In this document: one piece after another, positions 10,076 through 16,247 of the stretch
Position numbering within the stretch: position 1 is the first letter of the stretch
Layout: every line of letters starts with the position of its first letter
Source: Burkholderiaceae bacterium
GTDB taxonomy: Bacteria; Pseudomonadota; Gammaproteobacteria; Burkholderiales; Burkholderiaceae_E
Direction of reading: 5' to 3'
Assembly (NCBI GenBank): GCA_024235875.1
Contig: JACKLP010000021.1
Span: 1-20,116 of the forward strand
DNA: 20,116 nucleotides
The notes under the pieces: generated by a model
What the model saw: the letters and a program-made list of their open reading frames with translations, nothing else
Databases searched by the model: none
Told to the model about the DNA's origin: nothing
Program-made: the position numbers and the translations under genes

Positions 10076-11314
10076 ATGCAAGGACTGCATCTCACCGCTG
10101 ACTTGTACGGATGCGGCTGCGATAAGGACCTTCTGATCCAAGCGGGCAAGCTCGAAGTACTTTGCCGACAGGCAGTGCTCGATGCCGGCCTGACGATCGT
10201 CGACGAGAAGTTCTTCACCTTTCCGGACTACGAGGGGGAGCCGGGTGGCGTGACGGGCGCGGTATTGCTCGCCGAATCACACCTGGCCTTGCACACGTGG
10301 CCCGAGCGTGCCGGCGTCACGCTCGATGTCTACGTCTGCAACTTCTCCACCGACAACTCGCACAAGGCCGAGCAATTGCTCGATGCGTTGATCGTCGCGT
10401 TCGAACCGAAGCACCAGGGCACGAACAGGATCCTGCGTGGCTCGGCCGACCCCGAGCAGATGTCCGATGAACTGCTGCTCGAGCCGCTCAATGAAAACGC
10501 GGCCTACGGTTTCCGGGCCCGCCGACGGCTCGAGACCCGCCAGAGCCCCTACCAGCTCGTCGAGGTGTTCGACACCCCGCAGTTCGGCAAGTTGTTCCGG
10601 CTCGACGGCTGCTACATGACCTCGGAGAAGGACGAGTTCTTCTATCACGAGGCGATGATCCACCCTGCCGCGATCACGCACGACTCGCCCTCGTCGGCCC
10701 TGGTCATCGGCGGCGGTGACGGCGGCTCGAGCGAAGAGCTGCTGAAGCACCCCTCCATGCAGCGGGTGGTGATGGCCGAGCTCGATCCGGTCGTCATCGA
10801 TGTCGCCCGCCAGTACCTGGCGCAGGTGCATCACGGTGTCTTCGACGATCCGCGCCTGGAGGTCCACATCGGCGACGGATGGGAATTCGTCGAGAAGACC
10901 CATGAGCAGTTCGACATGGTCGTGCTCGACCTGACCGATCCGGACACACCGGCGCATCGTCTCTACACGCCGGCCTTCTTTTCGCTCGTCAAGCGCGTGA
11001 TGCGCCCGGGCGCCGCCCTGACCCTGCACATCGGCACGCCGGTCTTCAAGCCCGAGACGGTCCGAAGAATCGTCGAGGGGCTGCGCTCGGTGTTCTCGGT
11101 CGTGCGTCCGATGGGTGTCTATATCCCGCTCTACGGGACCTACTGGGGCCTGGCCTGCGCGTCGGACAGTCTCGACCCACTTGCGCTCGATTGCGACACC
11201 GTCGAGGCAAGGATCGTCGAACGCCGGCTCGGCGAGCTCCAGTATTACAACGGCGACACCCATCGCGCGCTGTTCGCCTTGCCCAACTACTACCGCAAGG
11301 TCGTCGGCCGCTGA
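10076..11314 (+). CDS. S-adenosylmethionine decarboxylase / spermidine synthase fusion
   Basis: This 412-residue protein joins two consecutive enzymes of spermidine synthesis. Residues 1-125 are a pyruvoyl-dependent AdoMet decarboxylase (SpeD type): QGLHLTADLYGC, the self-cleavage site Glu67-Ser68 in LLAESHLALHTWPE, His73, and Cys88 placed 20 residues after the serine as in the Thermotoga enzyme. Residues from about 140 to 412 are an aminopropyltransferase (SpeE type): YQLVEVFDTPQFGKLFRLDG, SEKDEFFYHE, AdoMet loop IGGGDGG (211-217), AELDP, and DLTDP (285-289) at the catalytic aspartate region. The decarboxylated AdoMet made by one half is the donor used by the other. The ribosome site is weak and follows a G-rich leader. 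rsmE starts 34 nt downstream. Ornithine or arginine decarboxylase activity, known in some SpeD relatives, is less likely given the fusion. Confidence 0.93.
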   Translation: MQGLHLTADLYGCGCDKDLLIQAGKLEVLCRQAVLDAGLTIVDEKFFTFPDYEGEPGGVTGAVLLAESHLALHTWPERAGVTLDVYVCNFSTDNSHKAEQLLDALIVAFEPKHQGTNRILRGSADPEQMSDELLLEPLNENAAYGFRARRRLETRQSPYQLVEVFDTPQFGKLFRLDGCYMTSEKDEFFYHEAMIHPAAITHDSPSSALVIGGGDGGSSEELLKHPSMQRVVMAELDPVVIDVARQYLAQVHHGVFDDPRLEVHIGDGWEFVEKTHEQFDMVVLDLTDPDTPAHRLYTPAFFSLVKRVMRPGAALTLHIGTPVFKPETVRRIVEGLRSVFSVVRPMGVYIPLYGTYWGLACASDSLDPLALDCDTVEARIVERRLGELQYYNGDTHRALFALPNYYRKVVGR

Positions 11315-11348
11315 CGCCGGCGCCGCGCCCGGCCGGCGGACCGCTCAC

Positions 11349-12101
11349 ATGACGCCACGGCTCCATGTCGCGCCGCCGGCGCTCGGCGCGTCGCGAATCG
11401 TTCTGGACGCCGCCGACAGCCACTACGTGCTCGGCGTCCTGCGGCTTCGCGCGGGCGCAACGATCGAATTGTTCGACGGTGTCGGCGGCCGCTATCGGGC
11501 GGTCCTGTGCGTCGATGGCCGCCGCCAGGCAGCGCTCGAGGCGATCGAGCCCTTGCGAAAGACGCCTCGCTCGGCGTTGCAGCTCAGCCTGGCACAGGGC
11601 ATCGCCCAAGGCGAGCGCATGGACCTGGTGATCGAGAAAGCGACCGAGCTGGGGGTCTCGGCGATCGTGCCGCTGCGCACCCGGCGCAGCGCGGTCAAGC
11701 TCGACGACGCCCGGGCTCAACGCCGTCACGCCCATTGGCGGCGCGTCGCGGCCGCGGCCTGCATGCAATGCGGCCAGGACTGGCTGCCCGACGTGAGCCC
11801 GCCCCTCGCGCTGACCCAGTGGCTCGACATGCTGCCACCGGCCAGCACGCATGGCTGGCGCCTGATGCTGGATCCGGGCGCCCCCCTGGCGCTGTCGTCG
11901 CTCGATTTCGGGGCATCGCGCGCGCAAGCGCGAGAGCTGGTCGTGACGGTGGGCCCGGAATCCGGTCTCGACGACGCCGAGACGGCGACCCTCGTTGCCG
12001 CTGGCTTCGTTCGGGTGAGCCTGGGCCCACGGGTGCTGCGCACCGAAACCGCGGGGCTCGCCGCGGCGGCCGCATTGCAGGCACTGATCGGCGATTTCTG
12101 A
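11349..12101 (+). CDS. rsmE: 16S rRNA (uracil1498-N3)-methyltransferase
   Basis: RsmE is a SPOUT-fold, AdoMet-dependent enzyme that methylates U1498 of 16S rRNA in the assembled small subunit. The 250-residue product has the usual length. Seen: N-terminal PUA-like part (RIVLDAADSHYVLGVLRL, IELFDG), then MDLVIEKATELGVSAIVPL, the RTRRS block, CMQCGQDWLPDV, and the C-terminal knot motifs GPESGL (family form GPEGG) and LGPRVLRTETA. The frame is open far upstream inside speDE, but ATG 11349 begins the conserved N-terminus and has GGCGGA upstream. It follows the polyamine fusion gene by 34 nt with no terminator seen, so the two are probably cotranscribed. Confidence 0.94.
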   Translation: MTPRLHVAPPALGASRIVLDAADSHYVLGVLRLRAGATIELFDGVGGRYRAVLCVDGRRQAALEAIEPLRKTPRSALQLSLAQGIAQGERMDLVIEKATELGVSAIVPLRTRRSAVKLDDARAQRRHAHWRRVAAAACMQCGQDWLPDVSPPLALTQWLDMLPPASTHGWRLMLDPGAPLALSSLDFGASRAQARELVVTVGPESGLDDAETATLVAAGFVRVSLGPRVLRTETAGLAAAAALQALIGDF

Positions 12102-12120
12102 TCGACGGGTGTTCCCGAGG

Positions 12121-12140
12121 GGCAAGGCAGCGCGCTTGCC
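12121..12140 (+). repeat. Hairpin after rsmE
   Basis: GGCAAG and CTTGCC pair around an 8-base loop, 20 nt after the rsmE stop. There is no following T-run, so termination here would need another factor. Confidence 0.25.
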
Positions 12141-12185
12141 GATGACCTGGAAACCCGTTTTCGGGGCCGCCGGCCACCAGCATGT

Positions 12186-12216
12186 TTTACAGTCGCCGCA
12201 CGCGTCATGCGATACC
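12186..12216 (+). promoter_or_regulatory. Weak candidate promoter for the YidB-family gene
   Basis: TTTACA (12186-12191) is a fair -35 match. A poor -10-like GATACC follows at 12211-12216 with a 19-nt spacer. It lies in the 199-nt gap between rsmE and the next gene, which otherwise holds only the hairpin at 12121-12140. Confidence 0.25.
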
Positions 12217-12300
12217 CTATTGCGGCCCGCGAGATGTGTGCGCGGGGACCAGTTCGCGCAAATCCCGCGCTTGCGCGGCCAGATACGGAGGATGAAAGAG

Positions 12301-12732
12301 ATGAACATGCTGAATTCGGTCCTGGGTGCCCTCTCGGGCGGCCAACAGGGCGGTAACCCGCTGATCACGGCGGTCCTTGGCATGCTGGCGGGCGGCAATG
12401 GCGGACAGTCGGGCGGCATCGGCGGCCTCGGTGATCTGCTGCAGCGATTCCAGCAGGCCGGCATGGGTGACCAGATCCAGTCGTGGATCGGTACTGGTCA
12501 GAACCAGCCGATCGACGCGAACCAGATCGAGCAGGTGTTCGGCAGCGATACGCTCGGTCAGCTCGCCGGTCAGGCCGGCGTCGATCGCAGCCAGGTGTCG
12601 GGCCAGCTTGCCGATATCCTGCCGCAGGTGATCGACCGCGTCACACCCAACGGGCAGGTACCCGAGGGCGGCCTGGGCGACATGGGATCGCTGATGGGCA
12701 TGCTCGGCGGCTTGCTGGGCGGCGGGCGCTGA
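12301..12732 (+). CDS. YidB-family (DUF937) protein
   Basis: This 143-residue protein is rich in Gly and Gln. It has the DUF937/YidB pattern: a low-complexity start (MLNSVLGALSGGQQGG), GGLGDLLQRFQQAGMGDQIQSW, a central IDANQIEQVFGSDTLGQLA and QLADILPQVIDRVTPNGQVP, then a Gly-rich tail. The function of the family is not established. Three in-frame ATGs lie close together (12292, 12301, 12307). GGAGG at 12287-12291 touches the first and is 9 nt before the second, so 12301 is preferred. No signal peptide or membrane segment is evident. It stands alone, converging on the barstar gene 61 nt away. GC-rich inverted repeats fill that gap but lack a T-run. Confidence 0.85.
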   Translation: MNMLNSVLGALSGGQQGGNPLITAVLGMLAGGNGGQSGGIGGLGDLLQRFQQAGMGDQIQSWIGTGQNQPIDANQIEQVFGSDTLGQLAGQAGVDRSQVSGQLADILPQVIDRVTPNGQVPEGGLGDMGSLMGMLGGLLGGGR

Positions 12733-12793
12733 ACGCACGCGTTTCACCGCACAGATCGGCGATCACCTCACCGCGGCGGGCCCGGGGCCTGGC

Positions 12794-13204
12794 CTAGGCG
12801 GTGCGCCGAACCGAATAGAAGACGCGAAACGCGACGCCCTGATCGAAGAAATGATCGGCGGCGTCGCGGAACACATCGAGCAGTGCCCCGAGATCGTCCG
12901 GCGCCAGTTGCTGGCCGGGCGGTAGATCCCGAAGCACGACCACGAAGCCCGGCCGATCGGCAGAGCCGATCGGCTTGAGATCGGTGACGCAATCGTAGAG
13001 CGCGTCCAGGTTCATCCCGAAGTGCTTGGGGAAGCCGGCGGCCCTCGCGATTGCCGCCAGCACGTCCTGCCTGGACCCGGCTCCGGCCAGGTCTACCAGT
13101 AACCAACGCTGGTCGGTACGCCGCGCCGCGGTGGCGAGTTCGGCGGCGTCGTAGGCCGAGAGCGGCAGCACGGCTTGCGGCGGAATGTTCGACAGCACGC
13201 TCAT
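12794..13204 (-). CDS. Barstar-family ribonuclease inhibitor
   Basis: This 136-residue cytoplasmic protein is a barstar-type inhibitor that would bind and block the RNase encoded just upstream. The barstar core is visible: WLLVDLAGAGSRQDVLAAIA, then FPKHFGMNLDALYDCVTDL (58-76), where D67 and D71 sit at the places of barnase-contacting Asp35 and Asp39 of Bacillus barstar, followed by VFRDAADHFFDQG. It has no signal peptide. Its ATG overlaps the RNase stop (ATGA), so the two are translationally coupled and the inhibitor is made with the toxin. It is longer than classical barstar (about 90 residues), with an added N-terminal segment of about 30 residues. Pairing is inferred from the overlap and family match. 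Confidence 0.92.
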   Translation of the reverse strand: MSVLSNIPPQAVLPLSAYDAAELATAARRTDQRWLLVDLAGAGSRQDVLAAIARAAGFPKHFGMNLDALYDCVTDLKPIGSADRPGFVVVLRDLPPGQQLAPDDLGALLDVFRDAADHFFDQGVAFRVFYSVRRTA

Positions 13205-13617
13205 CTGGGCAACCTGATCCGTCGAAACGACCGATAGTGGTCGTCGGTGTAGTAGAGCTCGGACGTCGTGCGCGGGTTGCCACCCGCGATGATCCGGCGC
13301 GCCCCCCGATGCCGAACGCCGGGGGTGCGCACCGTGTATTCGGTGTAGTAGCCGCGCTCGCGTCGCGGCAGAAGCCGCTCCCGGTTGCCGAAGACGGTGC
13401 CGTCCTTGCGGTAGCGAAACGGTCCGCCGGCACGAATGCGCTCTAGAACCTCACGAGCCTGCGGCGGGAGTTCGTGCAGTTCGATGGAACTCGTTCGCGT
13501 CTCGGTCACGCGCGGCGCGCGCGCGCTGGCATCCGACCCGACGCTCAGCGTCAAGGCCAGGCCGATCGAGAACAGCACCCCGGCGGCCCTGGCCGCCCAC
13601 GAACGAATCCGGTTCAT
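13201..13617 (-). CDS. Secreted barnase-type guanyl-preferring ribonuclease (N1/T1 family)
   Basis: This 138-residue preprotein has a Sec-type signal (basic MNRIRSWAAR, hydrophobic 11-27, likely cleavage after ASA at about residue 32). The mature part of about 106 residues matches microbial ribonucleases: LPPQAREVLERIRAGGPF, GTVFGNRERLLP, GYYTEYTV, RGARRIIAGG and YYTDDHYRSF. By alignment of motifs to barnase, Glu93 is the general base, Arg108 matches Arg87 and His127 matches His102, so all catalytic residues are present and the enzyme should be active. It lies 145 nt after DUF1631 on the same strand, and a 14-bp palindrome sits upstream. An in-frame TAG just upstream makes ATG 13617 the first possible start; its ribosome site is poor. 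A role in nutrient scavenging or competition is inference. Confidence 0.92.
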   Translation of the reverse strand: MNRIRSWAARAAGVLFSIGLALTLSVGSDASARAPRVTETRTSSIELHELPPQAREVLERIRAGGPFRYRKDGTVFGNRERLLPRRERGYYTEYTVRTPGVRHRGARRIIAGGNPRTTSELYYTDDHYRSFRRIRLPR

Positions 13618-13655
13618 GCCGCAGATGCTAAAGCAGTTGGCGGTCGACGGGAATC

Positions 13656-13669
13656 CGGATTCGAATCCG
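13656..13669. repeat. Perfect 14-bp palindrome upstream of the RNase gene
   Basis: CGGATTCGAATCCG is perfectly self-complementary and centred about 45 nt upstream of the RNase start. The half GAATCCG also occurs directly at 13651-13657, giving a partial third copy. It is a reasonable operator candidate for the toxin/inhibitor pair, though no regulator is known. Confidence 0.4.
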
Positions 13670-13762
13670 TTGCGCGAAGCGGATCACCGGACCCACGCAG
13701 CGCGGGCCAGGTTCACCTCCTCGAACGGCCGGGCAGGTCGTCCGGGCATGCTCACGGCCGGC

Positions 13763-16078
13763 TCAGGCGGTCTCCTCGAGCGCCGGGGTCTTGCGGCGCG
13801 AAGCCACAGCGCCCCCCGACTCACCGTCGGTGACCGCTTCGATCGCCCGATCCACGGTCGGCGCCTCGTCGGCACGCGCCGCTCGGCCGTCGTCGAACAT
13901 CGCGATCATCTCGGCGCGCGCGATCGAACGGGCGATGTCCGGATAGCGCGTCAGCGCGAACAGCTTGCGCGACGGACTGACCCAGGCAAGCTTGACGCGC
14001 ACAGGATCGTCGTCGGGCGATTCGCGCAGGTCGATCAGATCACCACGAACCAACTCATCGACCAGCGAATACTGGATCGCCACGGTCGGCGTCACGTCGG
14101 CCACACGATTGATCTGGCGGAACTGGATGCTGCCATCCGAGCGCAAGCGCACGTTCGACACCACCTTGTCGCGGTTGGCGGCGCTGTTCTCCTTGGCCTG
14201 GCGAATCGCGCGCGTGTGCCACTCGAGCAGCTCGTTGAAGAATTGCTCGCGCTCGTCCTGGGGCGGATTGACGACCTTCAAGCCGCGCAGCAATCCGTTG
14301 ATCATCTTCGGCAACACGCCCGCGAGCCGTCCGATGTCGTCGGCCGACTTCGGCGCCACGCTCCAAAGAAGCTGCTCGCCGAGGCGCAGCGCCATGTCCC
14401 AGTCGAGACCATCGACCAGGCCATCGACTTTGGCTCGCGCCATCGACTCGGACCACCAGCGCAACAGGAAGCCGCGCACGAACGGCGGCGTGTCGTCATC
14501 GAGCCGGACAGCGATCTCGGTACGCGCGTCTTCCTGGGCGCGGGCCATCAGCTCGAGGCGCTCCGCGTCCTCGCGAAGCTCGCGCAAATGCGCCGACTGA
14601 CGATCGGCCTCGGCGGCTGCCAACGCATCGATCTGCCGGATCGCCTGCTCGAACACGCCCAGGTCGCGGTCGAACCCCGAAACCAGACCGTCGACGATCC
14701 TGGCCAGGCCGACGATCAGTGGCGAGCCCGGCTCGACCTGCGCATCCGGATCGGCGCAGACCTCGGTGACGCGGTCGATCAGCCGACGCATCGGGTGCTG
14801 GCGACGCGAGAAGAAGCTGCGGTCGATCAAGGCCGCCTTGACCGCGACGACCTGGAGTCGCAGCAGCTGCTGCTTGGCGGCATCGGGCAGGCGCGCATCG
14901 TTGTAGATGTAGTCGAAGACCAGCGAAACGATCTCGACCGTGAGCTGATCGACCGCCGAGCCCTTGTCTCGCGCCTGGGCACCGACACGGCTGAGCACAC
15001 CGGCAGGCATCTCGGCGCCGGTGGTCGGGTCGAGCTGCATCGCGTTGAGTGCATCGAGCAGTGGCGGCTCGACCATCGGCAACGGCAGGTCCGCGACACC
15101 GAAACTGGTCGGGTCGGAAAGCATCCTCGCCGCCGAGCTGCGCGCACCGGCGTCGCCACTCGACACCTGCTGCGCCAATTGCTCGAAGGTTGCCGCGAGC
15201 ATCGGGTCGAAGGGCACGGCAGCTGCCGCGGCACCGGTGGAAATTCCCGCAGCGTGGCCAGCCCAGTTTCCGGGCACCGCACCCGCCAAGCCCCTTGGAT
15301 CGCCGCCGTCGATGCCGGCGCCCGACGAATCATTGCCGCTCGAGCGGCGGGCGCCATCGGCGTTGACGGCGATTCGCGGGCGAATGCGCGGCAGGACCCG
15401 GTGCGAGCGCAACGAGGCGTTCACGTTCGAGTAGACAGTGTTCAGGTTCGAGGTCACATAGGGCTCGAACGCATCGAGCAACGCGGTCTTGACTTCCATC
15501 GCGCCGGTCAGGCCGTCGATCGACTGCTTCAGCGCCTCGAAAATCGCCTCGGGCGAGGCCGGATGGACGTTTTCCTCGAACCAGTCGCGCTCGACGAGCG
15601 CGGCCAGCCGCGCCCGCATGCCCAGTACCTCGTCGGGGTCGAGTTTGGCGCGCGCCTTGCGCACCACCCGCTCGATCGCAAGCTGGTCATCGATCACATC
15701 GTCGCCGACCAGTTCGAGTTCGAGCGCATCGGTCCTGGCCGCCGGCACGCTCGGAGCGCGATTGAACAAGCGACGTTCGAACACGTCGACGAAGGAGCGT
15801 CGAAACTTGGTCTCGATCTCGGCACGATGGCCGCGAATGATCGCGACCGCATCCAGCAGGACCTGCTGTTCCGCGCGAGCGGTCTTCTCGAGCGACAGCG
15901 CGATCAATTCGTTGGCCATCTTCTCGAGCGCATCGGAAACCACCTGGCTCATGCGCGAGACGATCAGCTCGCGCGCGTCTCCGAGCAACTCGAAGCGGCG
16001 CCGCTTGTCCATCGGGTTGCCGTTCTCGTCGAGGACTCGCTCCTCGAGATCAGCTTGCGCATCCATGTCAGTGACCAT
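13763..16078 (-). CDS. DUF1631 family protein
   Basis: This 771-residue, largely helical protein resembles the DUF1631 family of proteobacteria, whose function is not settled. Some databases label such proteins thymidine phosphorylase, which nothing here supports. Seen: an N-terminal helical part with LLGDARELIVSRMSQVV, a Gly/Ser/Ala-rich linker (about 250-290), central VDQLTVEIVSLVFDYIYND and HPMRRLIDRVTEVC, and a C-terminal part (about 640-740) with a predicted beta-strand-rich stretch (VRVKLAWVSPSRKLFALTRY) that loosely recalls a PilZ-like barrel. No signal peptide or membrane segment is evident. ATG 16078 has GGAG (16086-16089) 7 nt upstream and a good promoter close by. The barnase/barstar pair follows on the same strand after 145 nt. 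Family call fairly sure, role unknown. Confidence 0.85.
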   Translation of the reverse strand: MVTDMDAQADLEERVLDENGNPMDKRRRFELLGDARELIVSRMSQVVSDALEKMANELIALSLEKTARAEQQVLLDAVAIIRGHRAEIETKFRRSFVDVFERRLFNRAPSVPAARTDALELELVGDDVIDDQLAIERVVRKARAKLDPDEVLGMRARLAALVERDWFEENVHPASPEAIFEALKQSIDGLTGAMEVKTALLDAFEPYVTSNLNTVYSNVNASLRSHRVLPRIRPRIAVNADGARRSSGNDSSGAGIDGGDPRGLAGAVPGNWAGHAAGISTGAAAAAVPFDPMLAATFEQLAQQVSSGDAGARSSAARMLSDPTSFGVADLPLPMVEPPLLDALNAMQLDPTTGAEMPAGVLSRVGAQARDKGSAVDQLTVEIVSLVFDYIYNDARLPDAAKQQLLRLQVVAVKAALIDRSFFSRRQHPMRRLIDRVTEVCADPDAQVEPGSPLIVGLARIVDGLVSGFDRDLGVFEQAIRQIDALAAAEADRQSAHLRELREDAERLELMARAQEDARTEIAVRLDDDTPPFVRGFLLRWWSESMARAKVDGLVDGLDWDMALRLGEQLLWSVAPKSADDIGRLAGVLPKMINGLLRGLKVVNPPQDEREQFFNELLEWHTRAIRQAKENSAANRDKVVSNVRLRSDGSIQFRQINRVADVTPTVAIQYSLVDELVRGDLIDLRESPDDDPVRVKLAWVSPSRKLFALTRYPDIARSIARAEMIAMFDDGRAARADEAPTVDRAIEAVTDGESGGAVASRRKTPALEETA

Positions 16079-16099
16079 CCCTTATCTCCACCTGCGGCG

Positions 16100-16128
16100 A
16101 GACTAGGTAGGCCGGATGTCGAGGTCAA
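16100..16128 (-). promoter_or_regulatory. Sigma-70-type promoter for the DUF1631 gene
   Basis: On the minus strand TTGACC (16123-16128), a 17-nt spacer and TAGTCT (16100-16105) form a good promoter. The predicted start is near 16093, giving a leader of about 15 nt with the GGAG ribosome site inside it. Confidence 0.6.
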
Positions 16129-16247
16129 GAAACTCCGGCGATGGACAGGAACTATTTCCGGTATGTCCCGACGAGCGGTCCGGCGGCGAGAACGAACGGT
16201 CGACTCGGCCGTGCGCGCGGCCGTCCTGGCGCTACCGACGGCGGGCG

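Noticed and set aside
12764..12803. Terminator between the YidB-family gene and barstar
   Set aside because: GC-rich inverted repeats (CACCGC with GCGGTG) are present, but there is no T-run on either strand and the repeat overlaps the barstar end. Support is too weak to call.
13651..13670. tRNA-like TTCGAATCC motif upstream of the RNase gene
   Set aside because: The flanking bases do not form a T-stem, and no acceptor, D or anticodon arm could be built. The motif is explained by the 14-bp palindrome.
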